Part shown: one piece after another, positions 17,343 through 26,939 of the stretch
Layout: each line of letters starts with the position of its first letter
How positions within the stretch are numbered: the stretch's first letter is position 1
NCBI GenBank assembly: GCA_963766175.1
Contig: CAVXZE010000011.1
Coordinates: forward strand, 1 to 64,000
Origin: CAVXZE01 sp963766175
GTDB lineage: Bacteria > Myxococcota_A > UBA9160 > UBA6930
DNA length: 64,000 nt
Reading direction: 5' to 3'
Position numbers and translations under genes: made by a program
The notes under the pieces: generated by a model
Database searches by the model: none
What the model saw: only the letters and a program-made list of their open reading frames with translations
What the model was told of the DNA's origin: nothing

Positions 17343-18314
17343 ATGAAGATGGTGCACATGACCGCAGTGGGCGGTCCGGAGGTGCTGGAACTGGTGGACG
17401 TCGAGGAGCCGACGCCGGGTCCCGGAGAGATTCGCGTCGCCAACCAGGCGATCGCCATCAACTTCCACGAGATCAACGAGCGCCGGGGCCAGGGCACGAC
17501 GCCCGGTCTGCCTGCCCCCATGGGCTCCGACTTCGCCGGGCCCATCGACGAGGTCGGCGAGGGAGTGGAAGCGCTGAAAGTCGGAGACCGCGTGGTGGGC
17601 ATGGCCATGCGCGGAGCCTACGCGGAGAAGACCTGCACACCCGCCGCGCTCGCCTTTCCGATCCCGGACGGCGTCACGACCGAGCAGGCGGCGTCGTGTC
17701 CGGTGGCCGGACTGACGGCCTACTTCCTCCTGTACGACAACCACGCCGGCCCGGATACCACCGTGGTGGCCCACGCCGGCGCGGGGAGTGTGGGGTGTTT
17801 CGTCGCCGGCGTCGCAAAGCGGATCGGATGCACGACGATCGGACTGGTGAGCACCGAGGAGAAGGCGGAGATCGCCAAGAAGGCCGGGTACACCCACGTG
17901 GTGGTCTACCGAAAGGAGGATCCGGTCGCGGCGGTCTCTCGACTCACGAATGGCGGTGGCGCCGACCTGGTTCTCGACTCCGTGGGTGGCCCGAGCTTCG
18001 AGCAGAGCTACGAGATGTGCGGGGTCGACGGTACCGTCGTGCTGTTCGGACACGCGGCTGGCGATCCCTCCCAGGAAGCGCTGCTCTCGTTCATGGGCAA
18101 GGGGAAGAACCTGGGCCTGCGCGTGTTCTTCCTGCCCGCGACCATGTTTCCGCGTATGTCGGAACTGGCCACCGCCTACCAGACGCTGTTCGCCGCCTTC
18201 CAGAGCGGCGACATCTACCTTCCGATCAGCCGGATGCCGCTGGCCGAGGTCCAGGAGGCCCACAGACGCATCGAGGCACAGGAGACCGTCGGAAAGGTCA
18301 TTTTGCAGCCCTAG
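17343..18314 (+). CDS. NADPH:quinone oxidoreductase-like MDR protein
   Basis: A 323-residue zinc-free medium-chain dehydrogenase/reductase. The quinone oxidoreductase features are present: the N-terminal GroES-like domain (PGPGEIRVANQAIAINFHEI), SCPVAGLTAYFLLY, and the nucleotide loop HAGAGSVGCFVAGVAKRIG. No zinc-binding cysteine cluster is seen. It reduces quinones or enoyl-type carbonyl compounds with NADPH. It lies 46 bases before the molybdopterin oxidoreductase gene on the same strand, and the two probably form a unit. GGGAG sits before the ATG. The gene is divergent from the flavin amine oxidase, and a TATACT box lies between. Confidence 0.85.
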   Translation: MKMVHMTAVGGPEVLELVDVEEPTPGPGEIRVANQAIAINFHEINERRGQGTTPGLPAPMGSDFAGPIDEVGEGVEALKVGDRVVGMAMRGAYAEKTCTPAALAFPIPDGVTTEQAASCPVAGLTAYFLLYDNHAGPDTTVVAHAGAGSVGCFVAGVAKRIGCTTIGLVSTEEKAEIAKKAGYTHVVVYRKEDPVAAVSRLTNGGGADLVLDSVGGPSFEQSYEMCGVDGTVVLFGHAAGDPSQEALLSFMGKGKNLGLRVFFLPATMFPRMSELATAYQTLFAAFQSGDIYLPISRMPLAEVQEAHRRIEAQETVGKVILQP

Positions 18315-18360
18315 CAAGCGCCCGAACCCGATTTCGATCTGAATCACTGGGGAGCCTGAG

Positions 18361-20559
18361 ATGAGCACGACCGGCAACGACGACTGGCAATCGACCTCCT
18401 GCGTGCTGTGCGCCACCAACTGCGGCCTGCAGGTGAGAGTCGAGGACAATCGGATCACCAAGGTGCGGGCCGACAAGACCAACCCCTTCAGCCAGGGCTA
18501 CACCTGTCGGAAGGCGCTCACGGTCTCCAAGTACGCCGACCACAAGCAACGTGTGACCAGTCCGCTCAAGCGGATGCCGGACGGCAGCTTCGCCGCGGTC
18601 TCCTGGGAGCAGGCGATCTCCGAGATCGCGGTGAAGCTCCGCGAGATCATCGACCGCAAGAGCCCTCGGGCGGTCGCCCTGGTGGGCGGTGGCGGTCAGG
18701 CGAACCACCTCGACTATCTCTACGCCAGCGGCTTCCTCAAGCTGATCGGCTCGCCCTGGCACTTCAACGCCCTGGCCCAGGAGTTCACCCAGAAGTACTG
18801 GGTCAATGGTCACGTGTTCGGCAGCGAGGGCCTGGACTATGAGCCCAGCCTGGCGAGCTCCGAGGTCTTCATTGCGATCGGGTCCAACCCCTGGATGAGC
18901 GCCGGCTTCCAGCGGACCCGCGACCTGGTGAAGCAGATCGCCAAGGACGAGGCGCGCAGCCTGATCGTGGTCGACCCGCGCCGCCACGAGACCGCAAAGA
19001 GGGCCGATACCCACCTGCAGATCCGGCCGGGAACCGACCTCTACTTCTTGCTGGCGATGCTCAACGTGATCGTGAGTGAGGGGCTTGTGTGCGAGGCGTT
19101 CGTGGCGGAGCACGCACACGGCTGGGAGGAGGCGAAGTTCATCGCCGAGCTGGTGACACCTGCCCGGGCGGCGGAGCTCTGCGACTTGAGCGAAGAGGAC
19201 ATCGTCGCAGTGGCTCGCCGCTTCGCGACGGCCAGCAGCGCCAGCATCAAGATGGACCTGGGTATCTACCACAGCCTGCACATGGTGGAGAACTGCTATC
19301 TCCTGCCCCTGCTGCACATCCTCACGGGCAACATGGCGACGGCCCACGGTGCGCATTTCCCCGTCAGCATGTTCAGCGGGGCTGGGGTTCTCGACACCGC
19401 TCCGGAGGCCGAGAAGCCCCACACCCGGGTCGCGGGAATTCCGATGATTCGGGGGATCTTCCCGCCCAACGCGCTCCCCGAGGAGATCCTCGATGCGGGC
19501 GACGAGCGGATCCGGGCCCTTTTCGTGGAGGCCTGCAACCCGTTGCGGTCCTATGCCGACACCCAGGAGATGACCCGGGCCTTCGAGGACCTGGAGCTGT
19601 TGGTGGTGATCGATCCGGCGATGAGCGAGCCGGCGCGCCTCGCCCACTACGTGCTGCCACCGCCGGTGGGGTACGAGAAGTGGGAGGCGTCTGTGTTTCC
19701 CAAGGGCCATCCGGAGATCTACATGCATCTCCGCCGGCCGGTTCTCGACGCACCGCCCGAGACCAGGCAGGAGTGTCTGATCTTCTACGAGCTAGCCAAG
19801 GAGATGGGTCTCGACTACGCCAGCTCTCCGATATTCGCCGCCCTCGAGTCGGCGATCGAGGCCGGTGAGCCCGCGCCGGTGCTCTCGGCGATCAAGGGCG
19901 TGAGCATGCTCTTCGCCATGAACCACTCCCAGGCGCTGCAGGAGGAGGGGACCATCAGTGGCGAGGGCAACGCCGGCGAGGAGGTCTACCAGAAGCTCCT
20001 CGATCATCCCGAGGGAGTTCTGCTCTGCCGGGCCGATCCCGACGCGAACTGGGAGCTGGTTCGCACGCCCGACAAGAAGGCGGTACTCGCCGTACCGGAG
20101 CTGCTGGATCGGTTCCGTGCGCTGGAGATTCCCGAGGACACCGACTTCCGAACCAGAAGCGACTTCCCGTTCATTCTACAGACGGGCGAGCGCTCGGACT
20201 ACAATGCCAACACCATTCAGCGTGATCCGACCTGGCGCAAGAAGGAGCGGGAGAGCTACCTCCGCATGCACGAGGAGGTGGCGGAGCAGCTGGGGGTGAG
20301 CGACGGAGAGACCGTGCGCCTGGTCACGGAGCACTCAGAAGTGCTGGTGGCCGCGCGGGTCACCGACGACATCTACCCCGGAAACCTCAGCATGCCCCAT
20401 GGCTACGGCCTCTTGTGGGAGAACGAGGAGACGGGCGAGCTGGAGCCCCACGGCGTCAACGTGCAGGCGCTGGTGAGCGCGCAGCATCGGGATCGCCTGA
20501 GCGGCGTCCCCTTCCACAAGTACATCCCCGCGCGCGTGGAGAAGGTGAAGAGCGGCTAG
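18361..20559 (+). CDS. molybdopterin oxidoreductase, DMSO reductase family
   Basis: A 732-residue bis-MGD enzyme related to formate dehydrogenase catalytic subunits. The N-terminal [4Fe-4S] site is plain (C-x2-C-x3-C in SCVLCATNCGL, fourth Cys in YTCRKAL). The cofactor-binding domains and the C-terminal molydopterin-dinucleotide domain (PFILQTGERSDYNANT, then GYGLLW) are complete. At the position where the molybdenum or tungsten ligand (Cys, Sec or Ser) is expected, the sequence reads NALAQEFTQKYW, with none of these residues. No Tat signal is present, so it acts in the cytoplasm. The start ATG follows GGGGAG. The substrate is unknown. It converges on the iron-sulfur protein genes, which could be its electron partners. 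Confidence 0.82.
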   Translation: MSTTGNDDWQSTSCVLCATNCGLQVRVEDNRITKVRADKTNPFSQGYTCRKALTVSKYADHKQRVTSPLKRMPDGSFAAVSWEQAISEIAVKLREIIDRKSPRAVALVGGGGQANHLDYLYASGFLKLIGSPWHFNALAQEFTQKYWVNGHVFGSEGLDYEPSLASSEVFIAIGSNPWMSAGFQRTRDLVKQIAKDEARSLIVVDPRRHETAKRADTHLQIRPGTDLYFLLAMLNVIVSEGLVCEAFVAEHAHGWEEAKFIAELVTPARAAELCDLSEEDIVAVARRFATASSASIKMDLGIYHSLHMVENCYLLPLLHILTGNMATAHGAHFPVSMFSGAGVLDTAPEAEKPHTRVAGIPMIRGIFPPNALPEEILDAGDERIRALFVEACNPLRSYADTQEMTRAFEDLELLVVIDPAMSEPARLAHYVLPPPVGYEKWEASVFPKGHPEIYMHLRRPVLDAPPETRQECLIFYELAKEMGLDYASSPIFAALESAIEAGEPAPVLSAIKGVSMLFAMNHSQALQEEGTISGEGNAGEEVYQKLLDHPEGVLLCRADPDANWELVRTPDKKAVLAVPELLDRFRALEIPEDTDFRTRSDFPFILQTGERSDYNANTIQRDPTWRKKERESYLRMHEEVAEQLGVSDGETVRLVTEHSEVLVAARVTDDIYPGNLSMPHGYGLLWENEETGELEPHGVNVQALVSAQHRDRLSGVPFHKYIPARVEKVKSG

Positions 20560-20572
20560 CGCGCTCTGATTT

Positions 20573-21658
20573 TCAAGACGCGACGTTGGCAGTCTTGAAG
20601 GCGTGTTTGAGGGCCGCCTGGTCCGCCGGCGGCTCCGGGAATCCCTCCTTGGCGATCAAGACGAAAGCCTCGGTCGGGCAGGTCGTCGCGCAGACGCCAC
20701 AGCCAATGCAGCGATCCAGGTTCACCTGGGGAACGTCGTCTCCGGACATGGCCAGGGCCCTGGTAGGACATCGGTCGACGCATTCTTCGCAGGCGTTGCA
20801 GGCGTCCGGGTCGAGCTTGGGCTCGAAGCCCGAGTTGAGGGCGAGCCCTGGCTTCGGCTGCGCCAGCGCCACTTCCAAAATCACGCAGTGGTCCGCGCAG
20901 CAGTTGCAGACGAATTCGAGATCCTGGCGGTTCACGCTGCAATGGACCAGTCCCGCCTCCTCCGATTCTCTCAGGATCTCGAGCGCCTCCTTCTTGGAGA
21001 TTTCTCGTCCCATGCCCTTGTCGATGGCGAAGCGGGCCCCCATGCCGAACTGCATGCACACGTCGTTGCGATTTCCGCAGGTATCGTTGGGATCGATCAA
21101 TTCGGCCTCGTGTCTGCAGAAGCAGGTGCAGACGGAGATCGGATCCGCGTTCTCCACGTAGGCCGACATCTGGTCATAGGTGTGGACCTTGTTGCCCGCC
21201 TCGATCTTCTGGTCCACGGTGATCACCCGTGTGGTGGGGAAGGAGATCTTGGGGATGCCGTTGATGGCGTCGACGGCCTTGCGGTAGTTGCTGATCAGCC
21301 TGGCGAGCCTGCGGTCCTTTTCGGTCTTGGTACCGCGCATGAACTGGTACTCGAAGATTCCGGGCACGAACGGAGGCAGGCTGTAGGTCTCGGTTCCCTC
21401 CATGCGGAAGGACAGCAGGAGCCCATTCATGGTCATCCCCTGCAGGGTGGCCTCGATTTCCTCCTTGCTCTTCTTCAAAGGCTCGGTCAGCTGCTCCGCG
21501 GTACAGAAACCCTTGGGCATGGCCGCGGCGACGGAGGCTTCCTCTGGTGTGAAGAGCTCCCTCGCCAGCTCGTAGAACTCGGGGATGTCCATCCCCGGGT
21601 ATCGCACGCCGCGCTGGACGAATCTCTCCATCAGCTTCTTGAAGATCGCGTCTGCCAT
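20573..21658 (-). CDS. Cys-rich 4Fe-4S protein with winged-helix-like N-terminus
   Basis: A 361-residue soluble iron-sulfur protein. The N-terminal ~100 residues look like a helical/winged-helix domain (EEIEATLQGMTMNGLLL). A middle Cys-rich part has CTCFCRHEAEL, then CGNRNDVC and VCNCCADHC, which do not fit ordinary ferredoxin ligands and may bind an extra cluster. The C-terminus has two classical 4Fe-4S motifs (CNACEECVDRCP and CIGCGVCATTCP). It is a paralogue of the next gene upstream (21682-22800), 23 bases away. It is probably an electron carrier for the convergent molybdoenzyme or another reductase. The family is not functionally characterised as far as I know. Confidence 0.75.
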   Translation of the reverse strand: MADAIFKKLMERFVQRGVRYPGMDIPEFYELARELFTPEEASVAAAMPKGFCTAEQLTEPLKKSKEEIEATLQGMTMNGLLLSFRMEGTETYSLPPFVPGIFEYQFMRGTKTEKDRRLARLISNYRKAVDAINGIPKISFPTTRVITVDQKIEAGNKVHTYDQMSAYVENADPISVCTCFCRHEAELIDPNDTCGNRNDVCMQFGMGARFAIDKGMGREISKKEALEILRESEEAGLVHCSVNRQDLEFVCNCCADHCVILEVALAQPKPGLALNSGFEPKLDPDACNACEECVDRCPTRALAMSGDDVPQVNLDRCIGCGVCATTCPTEAFVLIAKEGFPEPPADQAALKHAFKTANVAS

Positions 21659-21681
21659 TCTCGGGCTCCTCTCTCAGTCGT

Positions 21682-22800
21682 TCAGCTCTGCCGAGGCAGC
21701 CGATCGTTGTCGCGCGCGACGGTCATGCCGAACTCGAGCGGGGTGTCGAAGGGGCGAGTGGGACGCTCGTATCGGTGGAGCTTCAACGCGTCGGTCGGGC
21801 AGGTGATGGTGCAGATTCCGCATCCGATGCACTTGTCCGGATCCGCCACGGCTCGCTCCGCCTCCTCGTCCAGGGAGAGCGCGTCGAGAAGACAGCGCTC
21901 CGCGCAGGTTCCGCAGAGAACGCAGTCGTCGCTCGCCTCGGGAATGAAGTGAGCCGGTGCGACGGCGGTCGGGTTGTCCCAGCGGGTCCTGCCGCGAAGG
22001 TTGGAGCAGCAGCAGCCACAGCAGAGGCACATGATTCCGTGCGGCTCCGACAGGAAATTCTCCGCGGTGGCGACCAGCCCGAACTCCACCATCTCGTCCA
22101 GATAGTCGATGGCCTGCTCCTTGGTGACCCGCTTCCCCAGGCCCAGGTCTTCGAAGCGCCGGGCGGTCTTCCCGAGGAAGATGCAGGCTCCGACCGGGAA
22201 GGCATCCTTGCATTCGCGGATGTCCAGCTTCTCGGTTCGGGTCCGGCAAGGGCAGGGGACCAGCGCCAGATCCTCGGTCTCGAGCCCCTGGATGTAGGCG
22301 TGGGCCTCTTCGGCGCTGAAGGTCTTCTCCTCCGGGTGAATGGCGTGCTCGACGGGGATGCTCCGCAGAGACGGCGTTCCCTTGCCGGAGGTCCCGTAGT
22401 ACTTGTAGAAGCCCTCCTTGATGAAGAACTGCTGATAGAGCTGGGCCGCCTCCCGGTCGTCGGCCTTCATCTCGGGATAGAACATGTGGAGGTTCAGCAG
22501 GGCAGGAATTGCCGGCAGACAGTATCCTCCCCGGGAGCCGGTCAGAAAGCCCTTCTCGACCAGAGAGAGAAGGATCTTCTCGACCTGTTCGAGATCCTGC
22601 CCCGAGGCCTCGGCCACCTGCTGCGCGGTTCTCGCGTTCATGGGCATCGCGAGGTGCTGCACCAGCTCCGCCTGCTCGAGTGTGTAGACGAGCTTCAGGT
22701 AGGCGATGAAGGCCTTCGAGAGCTCACCGTTCGACTTGGGGGCGGTTTGGATGCCTCTGTCCACGTTCTCGGCGATCTGAACATAGGCCTGTTCACTCAT
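21682..22800 (-). CDS. Cys-rich 4Fe-4S protein, paralogue
   Basis: A 372-residue paralogue of the previous protein. The N-terminal part reads like a winged-helix domain (MNARTAQQVAEASGQDLEQV then EKILLSLVEKGFL). The middle has PCPCRTRTEKLDIRECKD and the dense cluster CLCCGCCCSN, and the C-terminus has CVLCGTCAERC and CIGCGICTITCP for two [4Fe-4S] clusters. ATG 22800 is chosen because GGAG lies upstream. A TTG at 22818 would add six residues. The start overlaps the end of the TetR gene by 8 bases, so regulator and both iron-sulfur genes form one operon and are likely coupled in translation. Confidence 0.75.
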   Translation of the reverse strand: MSEQAYVQIAENVDRGIQTAPKSNGELSKAFIAYLKLVYTLEQAELVQHLAMPMNARTAQQVAEASGQDLEQVEKILLSLVEKGFLTGSRGGYCLPAIPALLNLHMFYPEMKADDREAAQLYQQFFIKEGFYKYYGTSGKGTPSLRSIPVEHAIHPEEKTFSAEEAHAYIQGLETEDLALVPCPCRTRTEKLDIRECKDAFPVGACIFLGKTARRFEDLGLGKRVTKEQAIDYLDEMVEFGLVATAENFLSEPHGIMCLCCGCCCSNLRGRTRWDNPTAVAPAHFIPEASDDCVLCGTCAERCLLDALSLDEEAERAVADPDKCIGCGICTITCPTDALKLHRYERPTRPFDTPLEFGMTVARDNDRLPRQS

Positions 22801-23479
22801 GGGGGTCTCTTCTCCCAACGTGTTTCCTGTTTCGCAACCGCGGCGAAGTCGCCGCCTTCCTGCGTCTCCCCGGAGCTCGGCCGCGAGCCATCGTCTGTTC
22901 GACGAAGTGCGCGAACAACTCCGTCGCTTCTTTCTTGCTTACAGTCCCGTCGTCCACCAGATCGGCAAGTCCCCAAGACGCCGAGGTGAGCATCCACACC
23001 AGCGGGCGGAGCTCGCGTTCGGCGAGTCCGGTCTGGCGCCGCGCGTAGGGGAGCCAGAGGGTGAAGATCTGCTCCCGCATCACGGTGATCGCCTTGCGGG
23101 TCTCGGGTTGGTTTGAAACGAAGTCACCCGAAATCGCCCGAAGGGCTCGACGCTGGGCCGCCGGCATCTCGAGGAAGATCCGGTAGGCCTCGCGGATCGT
23201 CGACGGCACATCGCCGTCGCTCCCCTCCAGCACCTCCGCTGTCGCTCGGTGGGACTCCGCGAAGAGATGCTCGATGGTGGAGAGAAGCAGCCGGGTCGCG
23301 TCTTCGAAATGATCGTAGACGAGCTGGCGGCTGACACCTGCCTCCGTCGCCAACCCCGTCATCGTCAAGGCACTCCAGCCGCCTCGGCCGACGATCTCGG
23401 TGGCGACGTCGAGCAGGGCCTGGCGTCTCTGGTGCGACGCCATGTACGGCCGCTTCTTCCTGGCTTCGGCCTTCGGCAT
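22793..23479 (-). CDS. TetR/AcrR-family transcriptional regulator
   Basis: A 228-residue TetR-type repressor. The DNA-binding helix-turn-helix is at about residues 38-58 (MTGLATEAGVSRQLVYDHFE), followed by a long alpha-helical ligand domain. The C-terminal 25 residues are strongly basic (RAPGRRRKAATSPRLRNRKH). It is the first gene of the operon with the two Cys-rich iron-sulfur proteins, and its stop lies inside the start of the next gene. It probably represses its own operon and may also act on the convergent molybdoenzyme cluster. No operator palindrome was recognised in the 177 bases between it and the lipoprotein gene. Confidence 0.85.
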   Translation of the reverse strand: MPKAEARKKRPYMASHQRRQALLDVATEIVGRGGWSALTMTGLATEAGVSRQLVYDHFEDATRLLLSTIEHLFAESHRATAEVLEGSDGDVPSTIREAYRIFLEMPAAQRRALRAISGDFVSNQPETRKAITVMREQIFTLWLPYARRQTGLAERELRPLVWMLTSASWGLADLVDDGTVSKKEATELFAHFVEQTMARGRAPGRRRKAATSPRLRNRKHVGRRDPHE

Positions 23480-23656
23480 GGGTTCGAGGTTCTCCCAGAT
23501 GGCCAGATTCCTAGCACAAATTCGACATTCTGTAGAGTTCCCGTGTCCTTGGAGAAGCGGGGTCGCTCGGTGCCTCCAGCTCGGTCCCGAACCGGCCGAA
23601 AAGAGAGGGGAGAGCCGGAGTCAAGGGATCGAGACTGCGGATCCCGGGGAGGAGCC

Positions 23657-24502
23657 ATGCAGCGCCGCCCGTCCATCGCGCTTCTGATCGTTCTCACCTC
23701 ACTCCTGGGCTGTGGAGAGGTCCGCGAGAGCTGGGAGGCCGGCTCCATGGCTGCCCGAGACGTGCACCGGGGCAATTCACAGGCGCTCTGTGGTCGGTTC
23801 TCCGAGAAGATGCTGGAAGCACTCCCCTGCGATGCGGTGGAACGGGTGCTGCGTCAGACGGTCGATGTGGTGGGAGCATCCCTCGGCAAGTGCCGCTGGG
23901 CCTACACCTATCAGATCCACTCCGTCGATCCGGTGCAGGCGACTGCCGTCTACAAGTGCCCCTTCGCTCGCGAGTCGGTGAAGGTCACGGTGGCGGTCGA
24001 GGTGAGGGAGAGCGGCACGCGAATCACCGGGCTCTGGACCGACTCTCCACTCCTCCGCAGCAGCCCCGTGCTGCTCCGGTTCGAGCTCTGCCGAGAGATC
24101 AACGAGGGAAGGAATGCCTGCATCGGAAGACTCTCCGAGACGGCCTGGAGCGAGCCCCGGATATCCGTCTGGAACCGTTGGCAGAATCTCCGGGGGGGCG
24201 ACCGGGTCGGCTGGAAGTGGTTCGCACCGAACGGCGAGCAGGTCACCGAGTTCGAGCATCAGGTGGAGGAGAGTCCGCCGTTCGAATACCGGACCTGGGC
24301 GTACATCGAGCCGGACGAGCTGGAGACGGAGAGCCCCTACGGGACCTGGACGGTGAAGCTCGCTTTGAACGGGAAGGAGCTGGAGGCGTTTCAGTTCGAG
24401 GTCGTCCGCCGAGAAGCGCGTGGCGGGCAGGAGCGCCGGCTGCCCGAACGGCTGGGTCGTCAGGTGGCCTCGTCGTCCTCGTCGGATGATTCGCTGAAAT
24501 AG
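23657..24502 (+). CDS. lipoprotein, unknown function
   Basis: A 281-residue predicted lipoprotein. The signal peptide MQRRPSIALLIVLTSLLGC ends in an LLGC lipobox, so the mature protein would be anchored at Cys19. GGAGGA precedes the ATG at the ideal distance. The first half has a small cysteine-bearing domain (ALCGRFSEKMLEALPCDAVE), resembling conserved hypothetical 'nuclear transport factor 2-like' lipoproteins. The second half (from about residue 165, RISVWNRWQNLRGGDRVGWK) looks like an all-beta domain. The last residues (SSSSSDDSL) overlap the 3' end of the convergent PrpB-like gene by 43 bases. The role is unknown. Confidence 0.65.
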   Translation: MQRRPSIALLIVLTSLLGCGEVRESWEAGSMAARDVHRGNSQALCGRFSEKMLEALPCDAVERVLRQTVDVVGASLGKCRWAYTYQIHSVDPVQATAVYKCPFARESVKVTVAVEVRESGTRITGLWTDSPLLRSSPVLLRFELCREINEGRNACIGRLSETAWSEPRISVWNRWQNLRGGDRVGWKWFAPNGEQVTEFEHQVEESPPFEYRTWAYIEPDELETESPYGTWTVKLALNGKELEAFQFEVVRREARGGQERRLPERLGRQVASSSSSDDSLK

Positions 24503-25366
24503 GCCCGGTCGCGCTCTTCGTAGCCTTCGTATCCCAGCAGATCGTAGAGCTCGCCTCGAGACTGCATCGAGTCGAGGATTCCTTCTTGTGACCCGGAACG
24601 GCGGATCTCTCCGAGCGCCCGCTCGGCCGCCTTCATGGCCGTCCTGAGCGTCGTCACCGGAAACAGGGCGATGCGGTAGCCGATCTCGTCCAGCTCCGCG
24701 ACGCTCAGCAGAGGGCTCCGGCCGAATTCGGTCATGTTTGCCAGCAGCGGCGCCTCGATCGCTCGCCGGAAATCGGCGAACTCCTCCCGGCTCTCCAGCG
24801 CTTCGGGAAAGATGACATCGGCCCCGGCCTCCAGGTAGCGGCGGGCGCGCCCTACGGCCGCTTCGAAGCCCTCGACCCCGCGGGCGTCGGTCCGCGCGAC
24901 GATCACGAAGTCCGGGTCGAGACGCGCGCTCGCGGCGGCGCGGATCTTCTGCTCCATCTCCTCGACGCTGACCAGGGATTTGCCCGAGAGGTGACCGCAT
25001 CGCTTGGGGAGCTTCTGGTCCTCGATCTGGATGGCAGCGGCCCCGGCGCGTTCGAACTCCCGGACGGCTCGCTCCAGGTTCAGCGGACCGCCGAAGCCGG
25101 TGTCGGCGTCGACCAGCAGGGGCAGGCTCGACGCGGCGGTGATGACGCGGACCTGCTCCGACGAATTCGCTCATGGAGAGCAGACCGATGTCCGGCAGGC
25201 CGGAGGCCGCCGAGAGCGCTGCGCCCGAGAGGTAGATCCCCTCGAATCCGGCACGCTCGGCCATCATCGCCACCAGGGCGTTGAAGACGCCGGGCATGGC
25301 AATACACCCGTGCGCGTAGGAGGCGCGCAGGCGAGCGCCGGGCGACGGGCTGTCTCCTGCCGACAT
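24460..25366 (-). pseudogene. PrpB-like isocitrate lyase/PEP mutase family, one frameshift
   Basis: A 2-methylisocitrate lyase/oxaloacetate decarboxylase-like protein read in two frames. The start (ATG 25366) gives MPGVFNALVAMMAERAGFEG and YLSGAALSAASGLPDIG up to about 25160, where one extra base (in the CC at 25158-25159) shifts the frame. The second frame goes on with VDADTGFGGPLNLERAVREF, the signature PKRCGHLSGK, and FVIVARTDARGVEGF. Removing the extra base gives 301 residues, the usual PrpB length. The metal-binding aspartates and the catalytic Cys of KRCGH are intact, so the enzyme may be active if the shift is a sequencing error. It starts 3 bases after the PrpD-like gene. Confidence 0.78.
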
Positions 25367-25369
25367 GGA

Positions 25370-26743
25370 CTAGCGGTCACCCCGCTGGAATAGCGCCAGG
25401 AGTGGCGCCAGGTCCGCCTCCGTTTCGAGCGCCCAGAGCCGGCGCAGCACTTCCGACTGCCGCTCGGGAGACATCTCCCCGTCGGCCAGACGTCTGAACT
25501 TCTCCTCGACCTCGTCGTCGGTCATCGGGTTTCCCGAATGGCCTCTGGGAAACTCGACCTCTCGAACCGCGCTCTCCCCGGATCTCGTCGTCACCTCGAT
25601 CCGGTTCGGGGTGCTGGCCGGATAGCGATCGCTGAGCTCGGGATCCGCTCGGACCTCGACGCGGGAGACCAGGTCGAGCAGCGTCGGATCCGCGATTCTC
25701 TCTTCGGAGAACTGCTCCAGCCCGACCTCCCCGTCCTGGAGCGCCACGGCGACGCAGTAGGGCAGGCTATGATCGGCCGTCTCGCGGGTCTTCGGACGCC
25801 ACTTCTCGGGATCGGCGATGATCTCCACGGCGACGTCGAAGGTCTCGATCCAGCACGCGATCGATGGCGGCAGGGTCGCCGATCTCTTCCCGTATCTGGA
25901 GCGCGGCATCGATGGCGCTCTGCGCGTGGTATTCGGCTGGCCAGTTCTTGATGTAGGTGCGGGGCAGCATGTACCCGGCGCCCTTTCTTCCGCCGAGATC
26001 CGGAAGAGTCGAACTCGCCGTGCGCCACCTCGGCAAAGAAGCCCATCTCGCCCTCGAAGATCGGCGCCGGGCCCGTCATGCCCTCCGCGGCGAGCAGCGC
26101 CGCCAGCACACCGTTGCGGGAGGCGTTGGCGAATGCCGCTCCCTTCCACATCGAGAGCTTTCCGGCGCGGGTCTGACGCATCGCCATGTGCGCCACGCCG
26201 GAGATGCCCTGGGCGTGGACCAGGGAAGGAGCGTCGAGGCCGAGCAGCTTTCCCGCCCCGAGCGCCGTCGAGAAGGCGCCGTAGCAGACGTGGTCCCAGC
26301 CCTGAGAGCGGATGCTCCAGGCGTCGGCCAGCCGACACTGGACTTCGTACGCGATGACGGCGGCCGCAATCAGGTCGCTGCCGGTCGAGCCCGACGCCTC
26401 GCCCGCGGCGAGGACCGCGGCCAGGTTGTCGCTCGGATGCGCCGGTTCCTTGGAGAGGTAGGTGTCGTTGAAGTCGAGGTAGCGGAACAGGATGCCGTTT
26501 ACGAAGGCCGCCATGTCGGGACTGGTGCGGCTGCCGTAGAGCGTGGTCGCGGCCGGTTCGGCTGCGATCCGCGACGCCACCCGCTCCGCCACCCGCGGCG
26601 TGTCGGCGCCGCGGGCGCCGAGCGCGCAGCCCAGGGCGTCGATCAGTCGCCGCTTGGTCTCGTGTACGACCACTGTCCGGCAGGTCATCGAACCGCGTGG
26701 AAATCGCGTATTCGGCGAGGCGTTCGGCAAGTGTGTCCGGCAT
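25370..26743 (-). pseudogene. MmgE/PrpD-family dehydratase, three frameshifts
   Basis: A PrpD/MmgE-family protein (2-methylcitrate dehydratase, iminodisuccinate epimerase, cis-aconitate decarboxylase group). ATG 26743 follows GGAGG. The reading frame passes through three single-base insertions, near 26670, 26007 and 25850. The joined protein reads MPDTLAERLAEYAISTRF, then HETKRRLIDALGCALG, RYLDFNDTYLSKEPAHPSDN, GEFDLPDLGGRKGAGYM and ETFDVAVEIIADPEKW, giving about 456 residues, the family norm. The DFNDTY-HPSDN segments are diagnostic. With the PrpB-like gene it resembles a tricarboxylate dehydratase-lyase pair. Three insertions in one gene may mean decay or poor local sequence quality. Confidence 0.75.
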
Positions 26744-26939
26744 TCGGCCTCCGGATCGGCTTCTGAGTGTGGCCGATGATGTTCGCCCCTGCCAGCTTTG
26801 GTAAGAACGCTCTCTCAGCCTTTCGGTGACCCGTCTGCCGCATCCACTCGCCGAGAGTACCGGGATCGGCGGATTGCCTGTAAGGTTGCAGACGCTGCCC
26901 CTGCCTGCTGCGCGCGCCCGCGCGAAGGAATGCGGAACC

